Assembly (NCBI GenBank): GCA_903870065.1
Contig: CAIQBN010000156.1
Span: forward strand, 1 to 38,776
Source of the DNA: an uncultured beta proteobacterium
GTDB lineage: Bacteria; Pseudomonadota; Gammaproteobacteria; Burkholderiales; Burkholderiaceae_C
Direction of reading: 5' to 3'
Length of the DNA stretch: 38,776 bases
Positions 1-8,233 of the stretch are shown here, piece after piece. The notes beneath the pieces were generated by a model. The model did no database searches, had not been told where the DNA came from, and was given only the letters and a program-made list of their open reading frames with translations. Within the stretch, counting starts at the first letter, position 1; each line of letters opens with the position of its first letter. The position numbers were made by a program, and so were the translations under genes.

Positions 1-1
1 C

Positions 2-2089
2 AGCATCGTGGTCTATTTGGAAGGCATTTCCAACGCGCGACGGTTCATGAGTGCATTGCGCTCCGCCGCAAATGCGAAGCCGGTTGTTGTGCTCAAGGCC
101 GGTCGCAAGCCCGGCGGCAATGAGGCGGCGCAGACCCATAGTGGTGCTATTGTGGGCAGTGACGATGTGTTCGATGCAGCCTTGCGTCGCGCCGGGGCAG
201 TGCGGGTACGATCATTTGTGGCGCTATTCTCGGCAGCCAAGTGCCTTGCATCGCGTTACCGGCCTGTGGGCAAGCGCCTGGCCATCGTCACCAACGGTGG
301 CGGACCCGGTGTATTGGCCGCCGACTGGGTTAATGAAATTTCTCTGCAACTAGGCAAGCTTTCTGTCGAAACAGTGACCACGCTGAAGCCCCTGCTGCCG
401 CCACTGGCCACCTTGACTGACTTGATCGACTTATCAGAAGACGCCGGCCCGGAACATTTCAAGGTTGCCATCACAGCTGCCGAAAGAGATCGCCAAATTG
501 ACGGTGTATTGGCGATTTACTCACCCAAAGCCGGCGGCGATGCCGCTGGTGTGGCTGGAGCGCTTGCAGAAGTCAAACGCACCATTGGCAAGCCGCTGCT
601 GTCATGCTGGATGGGCGATGCGTCTGTCGGTGCAGCACGCAGTATTTTGAAAGACGCAGCCATCCCGACCTTTCGTACACCAGAGGCCGCAGTAGGCGCC
701 TTTGGTAACTTGGCATCGTTCTACCAGAACCAACTGCTGTTGCAGCAAACGCCGCCGCCCTTGTCCACGCTCGCCAAGCCCGACATCGAAGGAGCACGGC
801 TGATCATTGAGAGCGTGCTGGCCGAGCGGCGCAAGGTGCTGACCGAAATGGAGTCAAAGACACTTCTGTCAGCCTTCCACATACCGGTCACAACGACTAT
901 GCTGGCTCGCAGTGCAAACGAGGCCATGATGATCGCCACGCAACTGGGCTTTCCGGTTGCGCTCAAGATTGACTCCCCGGACATCAGCCACAAATCGGAT
1001 GTACAGGGGGTCGCGCTCAATATTGCCAATGCCACCAGCGTGCGCGATGCGTTCAACGACATGATGCAGACCGTTGCCCGCCTGCAACCCAAGGCGCGCA
1101 TCAATGGCGTCACCGTGCAGAACATGGCAAGTGCCAAGCGTGGACGCGAAATATATGTGGGCTTGGTGACAGATGACCCGTTTGGCCCGGTAATCGCTTT
1201 TGGTGCAGGCGGCACGATGATTGAGCTGATCAACGATCGGGCAATGGAGTTGCCTCCGCTCAACCAATTCTTGGCGCACCGTCTTATTGAGCGCTCCAGA
1301 GTATCCGAAACACTGGGTGAGTGGCGCGGCAACAGTGCGGTCAATATGGATGCTTTGGAGCAGGTTTTGCTGCGGGTCTCTGAAATGGTGTGCGAGTTGC
1401 CGCAACTGCGTGAGATGGATATCAACCCGTTCATCGTCGATGAACACGGCGCAGTTGCTGTCGACGCACGCATTGTGATTGACCATGCATCACAGGCTGC
1501 CAACGTGGGCACCAACAGCTACGGCCATTTGGCAATATTGCCCTATCCGGCCCGGTATTCACAGGTTTGGCCGCTGCCCGGCGGAGGCGAGTATTCGGTT
1601 CGCCCGATTCGGCCAGACGATGCGCAAATGTTGCAAGACCTGATGCAGCATCTTTCACCCGAGAGCCGCTACTTCCGATTTGTGTCATCGATTACTGAAC
1701 TGCCACCCAGCATGCTGGCGCGCTTCACTTTGATCGACTATGACAGGGAAATGGCGCTGGTGGCTGTGTTCAAGGAGCGCCATCCAAACGCTGACGGCGA
1801 ATTCACAGAAACAGAGCGCATCGTCGGCGTATCGCGGTACATCACCAATCCCGACCAGTCAAGCTGCGAATTTGCATTGGTGGTGTCCGATGACTTCAGC
1901 GGCAAGGGGCTGGGATCGCGCCTGATGCTGAGCATCATGGATGTTGCGCGGGAAAAAGGGCTCGCAGAAATGGACGGCCTGGTCTTGGCCAACAACCCCG
2001 GCATGCTCAAGCTGATGCGGAGTCTTGGATTCTCGGTCAAGACGTTTGCCGAAGACGCTGACTTCAAGCTGGTCACACACGCCTTGTAG
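2..2089 (+). CDS. Pat/YfiQ-type protein lysine acetyltransferase (NDP-forming acyl-CoA synthetase-like plus GNAT), 5' end missing
   Basis: The reading frame is open from base 2, so the gene starts upstream of the window; the GTG at base 8 is an internal Val codon. About 695 residues are present, whereas full family members are near 900, so the N-terminal CoA-binding domain is mostly lost. In order one sees a succinyl-CoA-ligase-like part (from residue ~25, with a THSGA loop), an ATP-grasp domain (~265-505, with KSDVQGV, FGAGG and DINPF motifs) and a C-terminal GNAT domain (~530-690, with the acetyl-CoA loop around GKGLGSRL). The family acetylates lysines of metabolic enzymes such as acetyl-CoA synthetase in the cytoplasm. 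Whether the loop His makes it an active synthetase as well cannot be told from sequence. The hemerythrin gene follows after 39 bases on the same strand. Confidence 0.88.
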   Translation, partial: SIVVYLEGISNARRFMSALRSAANAKPVVVLKAGRKPGGNEAAQTHSGAIVGSDDVFDAALRRAGAVRVRSFVALFSAAKCLASRYRPVGKRLAIVTNGGGPGVLAADWVNEISLQLGKLSVETVTTLKPLLPPLATLTDLIDLSEDAGPEHFKVAITAAERDRQIDGVLAIYSPKAGGDAAGVAGALAEVKRTIGKPLLSCWMGDASVGAARSILKDAAIPTFRTPEAAVGAFGNLASFYQNQLLLQQTPPPLSTLAKPDIEGARLIIESVLAERRKVLTEMESKTLLSAFHIPVTTTMLARSANEAMMIATQLGFPVALKIDSPDISHKSDVQGVALNIANATSVRDAFNDMMQTVARLQPKARINGVTVQNMASAKRGREIYVGLVTDDPFGPVIAFGAGGTMIELINDRAMELPPLNQFLAHRLIERSRVSETLGEWRGNSAVNMDALEQVLLRVSEMVCELPQLREMDINPFIVDEHGAVAVDARIVIDHASQAANVGTNSYGHLAILPYPARYSQVWPLPGGGEYSVRPIRPDDAQMLQDLMQHLSPESRYFRFVSSITELPPSMLARFTLIDYDREMALVAVFKERHPNADGEFTETERIVGVSRYITNPDQSSCEFALVVSDDFSGKGLGSRLMLSIMDVAREKGLAEMDGLVLANNPGMLKLMRSLGFSVKTFAEDADFKLVTHAL

Positions 2090-2128
2090 AAATAACTGGC
2101 TGATCGATTTTTTGACTCTGGAGATGAC

Positions 2129-2629
2129 ATGAACGCACTTGAGTGGTCCGACGATTTTGTGCTGGACCTACCCCACATGGACGACACGCACCGCGAGTTT
2201 GTCGAACTGCTGGCTGCCGCGAGATCAGCGACCGATACCGAGTTGCTGGCCGCGTGGGACAAACTGGTAGACCACACAGATGACCACTTCAGCCGAGAGG
2301 ACCGCTGGATGACCGAAACCCGTTTTTCGGCCAGCAACTGCCACACTGTCCAACACGGCGTGGTGTTGCAAATTATGCGACAGGGCGCCGAGAGGGGACG
2401 CACGGGCGAACTGGCGATGATCCGCCAACTCACTAACGAACTGGCAGTGTGGTTTCCCCAGCATGCTCAGACCATGGACACTGCGTTGGCAACCCATCTG
2501 AAGTGGGTAGGCTTTGACCCGTCAACCGGACTGGTCAATAAACCGCATGCCTTACCGGTCGATGAAATTCATGGCTGTGCAGGCGAAAGCTGCTCTGACA
2601 CACCGTCGCAAACGGAAGCCATGGCGTAG
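2129..2629 (+). CDS. Bacterial hemerythrin (O2-binding diiron protein)
   Basis: This 166-residue protein carries the complete hemerythrin ligand pattern: H21, H53-xxx-E57, H72-xxx-H76 and H112-xxxx-D117. That fits a four-helix bundle holding a non-haem diiron centre that binds O2 reversibly. No signal peptide is seen, so it should be cytoplasmic. The start is well supported by GGAG at 2120-2123, five bases before ATG. The last ~30 residues extend beyond the usual bundle and contain two cysteines (CAGESC). The neighbouring convergent diguanylate cyclase suggests an O2-sensing or behavioural context, but the two genes are separately transcribed and the link is only inference. Possible roles are oxygen storage, delivery or sensing. 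Confidence 0.9.
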   Translation: MNALEWSDDFVLDLPHMDDTHREFVELLAAARSATDTELLAAWDKLVDHTDDHFSREDRWMTETRFSASNCHTVQHGVVLQIMRQGAERGRTGELAMIRQLTNELAVWFPQHAQTMDTALATHLKWVGFDPSTGLVNKPHALPVDEIHGCAGESCSDTPSQTEAMA

Positions 2630-2662
2630 CCAAGGTCAGTTAGGTGCCAAGCAGTCTGGCAG

Positions 2663-4264
2663 CTACCTTATAACAATTTGATTACGCCCCTGGTGCTTGG
2701 CATCGTAAAGAGCTGCATCGGCCTGCTTGATCAGTGACTGAGGAGTCACACCGTCTCTCAATTGCGCAATTCCACAGGAGAACGTGCAAGCAAAGGCGGT
2801 ATTGCGCACCGGATGGCGAAAGTGCGAAAAGTCCATGCGGATACGGTCGAGCAATTGACGTGCTCGATCAGCATTGGCCTGGGGCAAGATCACCAGAAAC
2901 TCCTCACCGCCATAGCGCCCGACCGCATCCGTTTTTCGCAAACGCTGCTTTAGCAGCCAAGCCACGCTGCGAATAACCTGGTCGCCTACCGGATGACCGT
3001 AGGTGTCATTGACCTTTTTAAAGTGATCAATGTCGATCATCGCAACGCACAAGGGGGAGTTTTCGCCTTTCGCTGCCGCTGCAGCCGAATCCAACCGCTG
3101 CTTGGAGGTGGTGTGATTTAACAAGCCGGTCAGGCTATCCAGGAACATCGATCGGCGCAAAACGCGGTAGCGCTCGATTTTGCTCTTGACCACGGCATTC
3201 AAAATAACCGGATTGAATGGCTTGGTCAAAAAGTGGTCACCGCCGAGGCGCAGGGCTTCAACCTGCAACGCGATGCTGGTGTCGGCCGAAAGATAAACCA
3301 CGGGGGTCGACAAAAACTCCTCATGCTGGCGAATGACACGGGTCACTTCAACACCAGTACAACCCGGCATGTACATATCCATGAGAACCAGATCAGGTTT
3401 GAACTTTACTAGTGCCGTCAACACGTCCTGCGGCCGCGCAATTGCCAGCGAGTCCACACCCGACTCTTTCAAGGTTCGCTGGATTAGGGTACTGGCGGTC
3501 TTGGAGTCTTCTACAACCAAAACACGGTATGGCTCCTCTTCTTCACTGCCGCACAATTTGACGATCCGCGCCATGATGACGGACTGCGCCGTGCCTGCCG
3601 GAAAACAAAAATCACATCCCACCCGCAGCGCGAGTTTGAGTGCATCAAATTCCGATGGCAAGTGCAGGCCGATGATGTTGCTGCTTGAAAACCGGCCGCG
3701 AAGCGCCTGTACCCGAACGATAAATGCAGTGGATTCCAATCCGTTTGAATCGACCAACACCACGGTCGGTTCCAACGCCGCCTTACCGTCATAGTGGGGA
3801 CCACACACTTCGACCTGAATATTGAAATATCCCGCTTGCGTGACGACCTCGTTCCATGCCTCAGGAGTCGACGTCACTAGCCAGATTCGCCGTGCCGGCA
3901 CCAAGTCGGAGATGACCTCGCTATCTTCATGCAATCGGCGCTCAGGACCGGCTTCCAAATTGCCGTCCAGGAAGACCACCATGCGCTGGTCAAATTCTGA
4001 TATTTTTACGTCGAGCTCGATTTGAGCATCGGCAGGAATCGCATCGCTGCTCCAATTGTCAAGTTGGGAGAGTACCTGCTGCTCCACCGCGCGTGCAAGC
4101 TGGTGAAGCCCTGCAAGACCTTTGGCTTCCAAAAATTCAGTAAAACTGGAAACCGCAACGGCAAACTCCACGAATCCGTCAATTCCAGGATGCGCCTCGC
4201 AGGCATGCCACTTTCCAAAAAATTCATCGCTCTTGCGTTTGAGTTCGGCAGGCGAACACGACAT
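2663..4264 (-). CDS. Diguanylate cyclase with degenerate receiver, receiver and GGDEF domains
   Basis: This protein makes cyclic di-GMP from two GTP. The start chosen is ATG at 4264 (533 aa) because AGGAGA lies just upstream; a further ATG at 4276 has no such site. Residues 1-115 are helical and unrecognised. Residues ~125-240 look like a degenerate receiver: D172 is kept, but the usual Lys is replaced by FPAG. Residues 247-365 are a canonical receiver with E252/D253, phospho-acceptor D296 and K348. Residues ~375-533 are a GGDEF domain with GGEEF at 452-456 and the inhibitory site R443-xx-D446, so it should be active and product-inhibited. The two-receiver plus GGDEF layout resembles PleD. 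No histidine kinase is adjacent, so the phosphodonor is unknown. It is convergent with the hemerythrin gene. Confidence 0.93.
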   Translation of the reverse strand: MSCSPAELKRKSDEFFGKWHACEAHPGIDGFVEFAVAVSSFTEFLEAKGLAGLHQLARAVEQQVLSQLDNWSSDAIPADAQIELDVKISEFDQRMVVFLDGNLEAGPERRLHEDSEVISDLVPARRIWLVTSTPEAWNEVVTQAGYFNIQVEVCGPHYDGKAALEPTVVLVDSNGLESTAFIVRVQALRGRFSSSNIIGLHLPSEFDALKLALRVGCDFCFPAGTAQSVIMARIVKLCGSEEEEPYRVLVVEDSKTASTLIQRTLKESGVDSLAIARPQDVLTALVKFKPDLVLMDMYMPGCTGVEVTRVIRQHEEFLSTPVVYLSADTSIALQVEALRLGGDHFLTKPFNPVILNAVVKSKIERYRVLRRSMFLDSLTGLLNHTTSKQRLDSAAAAAKGENSPLCVAMIDIDHFKKVNDTYGHPVGDQVIRSVAWLLKQRLRKTDAVGRYGGEEFLVILPQANADRARQLLDRIRMDFSHFRHPVRNTAFACTFSCGIAQLRDGVTPQSLIKQADAALYDAKHQGRNQIVIR

Positions 4265-4409
4265 AAGTCTCCTCATGACCGGCTGGACCGGTTCTACGAC
4301 TATTCTATGCGGTCGAAATCGCTCGCCACACTGGCAAACCGTCGCAGGGACCAGCCATCAAAGCACCCTTCAGCCAACAATGACACTTTTGCGCCGCAAC
4401 ATCATTGCA

Positions 4410-4433
4410 TTTTGCACTTTTGCACTTTTGCAC
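4410..4433. repeat. Three perfect tandem copies of TTTTGCAC
   Basis: The 8-base unit TTTTGCAC occurs three times head to tail and is followed by a partial fourth unit (TTTTGG). It lies about 145 bases upstream of the diguanylate cyclase start, in the 207-base spacer between that gene and the end of the next minus-strand gene. Short tandem units of this kind can change copy number by slippage. No promoter could be placed with confidence, so an effect on transcription is speculative. Confidence 0.8.
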
Positions 4434-4471
4434 TTTTGGACACCATCAACGTGGTGGGGTGAGTTGAGAGA

Positions 4472-5707
4472 TCAGGCCTCGGAAGCGTCCAATTGCAGTG
4501 TCATTCCGGCGTTGCGCAAGCGCTGAACCAACACATCGCCCAGCCCGCTGGCGGGCGTCAGCACGCCACCATGCTGGCGGCCACCAGGCAACTCATCGAG
4601 CTGCAACGCCAATGCCAATGCAGATTCACACACCATTTTTGTTGTGGCCCGGTTGCCGGGATCACCCGTGTCGGAAACGCTTCCACGCACAGTCCTGCCG
4701 CTGGCACTGTGACCCATAAATTGGCAACGGAAAGAGCCACGGTTCATGCTGGCTTCGCTGGGGCCAGAGCCTGGCGGAGGAGCAAATTTTTGCGCCAAAT
4801 TGCGCATGGCGCTGACACGCAGCGCAGCCTGCGCAGCAATCGATCCAAGGCTCAGACTCGCAGCTGTAAGAGCTGCTGCTGGACCTCGGCCCAGGCGCAA
4901 AAACTCCTGGTATGAATAACCGTCGGCATATCCCAGTAATGCCGCGCTGCGACGCACGACCCGGGTGTTGATGGTGGACATCATGAAGGGGCCAAGCCAT
5001 GCCTTGAAGTCCGCATCGTACCGCGGCCCGAGTGGGTCCGCATGCCGCGCCAGGTCCTCCGGACGAATCTCTTGCGGGTTAAGCAAAAAAGGATCTTCCA
5101 TGGCGTGCGCCTGCCCTGAGGCCAACATATTGAACAAAGACGCCAAAGTACCCCCGTTGAAGCCCCCACGTAGGCTGAAGGCGACTTTGACACTGGAGCA
5201 AGGCTCGCCAAATCGCGTCCACATGGCTTCATTCGCCAAACGCGCGCTCAGGTCAGACGGGATAGAGTCAAATCCACAAAAAGGAATGATCCGTACACCC
5301 TTGCGCCCTGCCTCGTCATGATGCCGATCGATCAATCCCTTGACCCAAGGCGTCTCGCCAGTTATGTCGACATAGTGCGTGCCGTTGCGAACACACGCGG
5401 CCACTAATTCACTGCCATACAGCGCAAACGGTCCGGCAGTGCTCAGCACCACACGCGCCTTGCGCGTCAGAAGGTCCATAGCCTTCGCGTCGTGCGCCTC
5501 CGCAACGATTAGTCCCGCCGATTTTGCGCCGCTGGAATTTCGAACGGCATCGAGTTTATCCATGGAGCGCCCCGCCAGAGCCCACTTCAGCCCTGCAGCG
5601 GTGGTCGCCGCAGAGCGAACAAAATAATCCACTGTCTGTCGTCCGACAAATCCGCTAGCACCATACAAAACAACATCAAACTCCTTTGAATCCGACTGGG
5701 TGTCCAT
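4472..5707 (-). CDS. Saccharopine dehydrogenase-like NAD(P)-binding protein (trans-acting enoyl reductase type)
   Basis: The start is ATG at 5707 (411 aa), preceded by AAGGAGATTCA; a longer frame reaches 5743 but has no better ribosome site. The N-terminus is a Rossmann fold with G16-ASGFVG22, and the rest has the layout of the saccharopine dehydrogenase-like/trans-acting enoyl reductase family found in many bacteria and in mycobacterial lipid synthesis. Motifs include a GRS turn near residue 45 and the internal GETPW and GFDSIPSD segments typical of the family. The substrate cannot be read from sequence. It is divergent from the CurA-like reductase at 5884 and shares a 176-base intergenic region with it, so the pair may be co-regulated. 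No link to lysine synthesis is implied. Confidence 0.8.
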   Translation of the reverse strand: MDTQSDSKEFDVVLYGASGFVGRQTVDYFVRSAATTAAGLKWALAGRSMDKLDAVRNSSGAKSAGLIVAEAHDAKAMDLLTRKARVVLSTAGPFALYGSELVAACVRNGTHYVDITGETPWVKGLIDRHHDEAGRKGVRIIPFCGFDSIPSDLSARLANEAMWTRFGEPCSSVKVAFSLRGGFNGGTLASLFNMLASGQAHAMEDPFLLNPQEIRPEDLARHADPLGPRYDADFKAWLGPFMMSTINTRVVRRSAALLGYADGYSYQEFLRLGRGPAAALTAASLSLGSIAAQAALRVSAMRNLAQKFAPPPGSGPSEASMNRGSFRCQFMGHSASGRTVRGSVSDTGDPGNRATTKMVCESALALALQLDELPGGRQHGGVLTPASGLGDVLVQRLRNAGMTLQLDASEA

Positions 5708-5836
5708 TGAATCTCCTTGGCGTAGGTCGTAAGAGCCAAGCATAGACGCAATCGGACCCAGACGGCACTAGACATCTGTCGCCTGGGGCACGCTGATAGT
5801 GGTCGGTTCGAGCTACCATGCGCCAGCCTGCCACCC

Positions 5837-5848
5837 CAACCCGGGTTG
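5837..5848. promoter_or_regulatory. Perfect 12-base palindrome in a divergent promoter region
   Basis: CAACCCGGGTTG is a perfect palindrome lying 35 bases before the start of the CurA-like reductase gene and in the spacer shared with the divergent saccharopine-dehydrogenase-like gene. It could be an operator, but no regulator gene is nearby and no known motif is matched. Confidence 0.25.
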
Positions 5849-5883
5849 CCTGCAACTTCAAATTTTCTTTGTGGAGCTCAACC

Positions 5884-6924
5884 ATGTCCGTCGCCAACCT
5901 CGTCAACCACCAAATTCGCCTGGCAGCCCGACCGGTGGGCATGCCTAAGTCCACGGACTGGATTCACACGACCGAGCCGGTTGTTGCACCCACCGATGGC
6001 GGAGTCACGCTCAAGACTTTGGCCCTGTCTCTGGACCCGGCCATGCGGGGCTGGATGAATGAGGGCAGGAGTTACATACCTCCGGTTGGCATTGGCGAGG
6101 TAATGCGTGCCGGTGGTGTTGGCAGGGTGATCGCGTCCAAAAACCCTGCCTTCGCGGTGGGCGACTATGTGTACGCCAGCTTTGGTGTGCAGGAATACAT
6201 CACGATTGCTGCCGACGAGATCAAACGCAATGGCCTGTCCAAGATCGACCTGCGCGCGGGCACGCTGACCCAGTGGCTCAACGTGCTAGGTATGCCCGGC
6301 ATGACCGGCTACTTCGGCCTGATGGATGTGGGCATGCCCCAAGCCGGCGAAACGGTGGTGGTCTCGGGTGCTGCCGGTGCCGTGGGCCAGACCGTGGGGC
6401 AGATGGCCAAGATCAAGGGTTGCCGCGTGGTTGGCATCGCCGGTGGCGCCGCCAAGTGCGACTGGGTGGTGAAAGAACTGGGCTTTGATGCCTGCATTGA
6501 CTACAAGGCCGGACCTGGTGCGGTACGCGCGGGCTTGAAAGAACACTGCCCCAAAGGCGTGGACATCTACTTCGACAACGTGGGCGGCGAGATTTTGGAC
6601 GATGTGCTGGCCCGCATCAACCGCAAGGCGCGCATCATCATCTGTGGCGCCATCAGCCAGTACAACAACACCACCCCTGTGCAAGGCCCCAAGAACTACC
6701 TTAGCCTCTTGGTCAACCGCGCCCGCATGGAAGGCATCGTGGTGTTTGACTACGCCGACCGCTACCATCTGGCGATTGCCGAGATGGCTGGTTACATCAA
6801 GGATGGCCACATGAAGAGCAAGGAAGATGTGGTGGTGGGCCTGCAGACCTTCCCAGAGACCCTGCTCAAGCTGTTCAACGGCGAAAACTTCGGCAAGCTG
6901 GTGCTGGAAGTGGCCAAGGACTGA
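5884..6924 (+). CDS. NADP-dependent medium-chain oxidoreductase (CurA / 2-alkenal reductase type)
   Basis: The start is ATG at 5884 (346 aa), with GGAG seven bases upstream; the frame is open back to 5818 without a ribosome site. The protein belongs to the zinc-free MDR family of leukotriene B4 12-hydroxydehydrogenase/CurA, which reduces alpha,beta-unsaturated carbonyls with NADPH. Visible features are the N-terminal LDPAMRGWM motif (residues ~50-58), the nucleotide-binding SGAAGAVG at 161-168, and the YFDNVGGE segment typical of the group. The alcohol-dehydrogenase zinc cysteines are absent. A role in detoxifying reactive enals or quinones is likely, but the physiological substrate is unknown. 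It is monocistronic: the next gene is convergent. Confidence 0.9.
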   Translation: MSVANLVNHQIRLAARPVGMPKSTDWIHTTEPVVAPTDGGVTLKTLALSLDPAMRGWMNEGRSYIPPVGIGEVMRAGGVGRVIASKNPAFAVGDYVYASFGVQEYITIAADEIKRNGLSKIDLRAGTLTQWLNVLGMPGMTGYFGLMDVGMPQAGETVVVSGAAGAVGQTVGQMAKIKGCRVVGIAGGAAKCDWVVKELGFDACIDYKAGPGAVRAGLKEHCPKGVDIYFDNVGGEILDDVLARINRKARIIICGAISQYNNTTPVQGPKNYLSLLVNRARMEGIVVFDYADRYHLAIAEMAGYIKDGHMKSKEDVVVGLQTFPETLLKLFNGENFGKLVLEVAKD

Positions 6925-6944
6925 GGCCACCTGCTGCCCAAGGT

Positions 6945-6988
6945 ACTACGATTTCGATAGCTGCCTACGCAATACTTACGAGGGCCAT
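6945..6988 (+). repeat. Dispersed repeat family, copy A (intergenic)
   Basis: This 44-column unit aligns without gaps to copies at 11663-11706, 25643-25686 and 29097-29140 (all minus strand). Shared blocks are CTA near the start, AGCT or AGCG at column 15, CG at columns 24-25, and ACGAGGGC at columns 34-41. Copy A sits between the convergent CurA-like and serine hydrolase genes. It continues into GGGC-CATA-GCCC, a small hairpin. I counted 28 of 44 identities to the copy at 29097-29140. Confidence 0.7.
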
Positions 6989-7027
6989 AGCCCGATTTGG
7001 CTTAAGCTTTTTGACATAAACGGCCAC

Positions 7028-8233
7028 CTACTCCAGCAACGCCGCATACACCAGATTTCGATACAGCGGGCGGTAATAGTCACGCTGGTTGGGGGCCTGG
7101 ATCATCATCAGGGCGAAGAAGTCCTTGGCGGGATCCACAAAGAAGGTGGTGCCCGCAATGCCGCCCCAAAAATACAAGCCCTTGGAGCCCGCCATGGCGG
7201 CAACACCATCTTCGGTGCGCACGGCAAAACCCAGGCCAAAGCCGTGGCCAGGCGGCAGCAGTTCGCCAGAGCGCCCGGCCCGGTGGACTCCAATGCCACC
7301 CAGGTGGTCCGCCGTCATGTAACGCACGGTAGCGTTGCCGAGGATGCGATGGCCATCGAGCGCGCCACCGTTCAGCAGGCATTGCAGGAAGCGGGCATAG
7401 TCGGTGCTGGTGGAGGCCAGCCCGGCACCACCGGCTTCCATAGCCGCACCCTTGCGCACGTCGATCAGGCGCATGGCAATGCCACCATCGGGGTCTTTCT
7501 CAAACGGCTCAGCAATGCGGTGGTGTTTTTCCGGCGGAACTACAAAACTGGTGTCTACCATGCCCAGCGGGCCTAGGATGTTGTCCTGCAGAAAGGCGCC
7601 CAGGGCCTGGCCGCTGACCACCTCCACCAGCGCACCCAGCAGGTCAGTGGCACGGCTGTATTCCCACACCGTGCCGGGCTCGAACATCAACGGCAACGCA
7701 GCCAGCGCCTTCGAGAACTCGCGGTTGGTGCGGTCGCGCGAAGCGAGTTGGGCCTGGGCATATTGGCGCTGGATGGGCTCGGTGCCCAAAATCTCATACG
7801 TCAGGCCAGAGGTGTGGCGTAGCAGGTCCTGTACGGTGGGTGGGTCCTTGGGGCGATGCTGCACTGCGTGACCGTTGATGTGGGTAGTGACCTTGACGTC
7901 TTCAAACTCCGGCAGATGCTGGGCCACCAGGTCGCTCAGCAGCAGTTGGCCGCGCTCCATGAGCATCATCACCGCCACAGAGACAATGGGTTTGGTCATG
8001 GAGTAGATGCGAAAGATCGCGTCCAGTCCCATGGGCACGTTATTGGACGGATCTTGCTGCCCCACGGTTTCATGCAACAAAACCTGGCCGCGCCGGGCGA
8101 TCAGCGCCACCGCACCGGGCAGCCGCTTTGACTCGACCTCGCGCTGCAATACCTGCACCAGGTTGCGGGTGCGTTTCGGGCAAAAGCCCAGGTCTTTTGC
8201 AGAACCAAACGGAAGCTGATTCGCGGCTGTCAT
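7028..8233 (-). CDS. Serine hydrolase of the class C beta-lactamase family (esterase-like)
   Basis: This 401-residue protein has the SxxK catalytic motif (S78-MTK81), a Tyr motif YSR at 192-194 in place of YxN, and a GGIAGT segment near the C-terminus in the KTG position. These place it with EstB-like esterases and penicillin-binding-protein-like hydrolases rather than true AmpC enzymes. No signal peptide is visible, so it is probably cytoplasmic. Its ATG overlaps the stop of the upstream methionine-synthase-like gene in an ATGA arrangement (8230-8233), which implies translational coupling; it is the last gene of a four-gene operon. Substrate is unknown; ester hydrolysis is more likely than antibiotic resistance. 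Confidence 0.88.
   Translation of the reverse strand: MTAANQLPFGSAKDLGFCPKRTRNLVQVLQREVESKRLPGAVALIARRGQVLLHETVGQQDPSNNVPMGLDAIFRIYSMTKPIVSVAVMMLMERGQLLLSDLVAQHLPEFEDVKVTTHINGHAVQHRPKDPPTVQDLLRHTSGLTYEILGTEPIQRQYAQAQLASRDRTNREFSKALAALPLMFEPGTVWEYSRATDLLGALVEVVSGQALGAFLQDNILGPLGMVDTSFVVPPEKHHRIAEPFEKDPDGGIAMRLIDVRKGAAMEAGGAGLASTSTDYARFLQCLLNGGALDGHRILGNATVRYMTADHLGGIGVHRAGRSGELLPPGHGFGLGFAVRTEDGVAAMAGSKGLYFWGGIAGTTFFVDPAKDFFALMMIQAPNQRDYYRPLYRNLVYAALLE

Noticed and set aside
721-1515. 264-residue open frame opposite the Pat-like gene
   Set aside because: Antisense to conserved ATP-grasp sequence; no start context and Ser-rich translation.
6286-6930. 214-residue open frame opposite the CurA-like gene
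   Set aside because: Antisense shadow of a family-typical gene; rich in His, Val and Ala with no motif.
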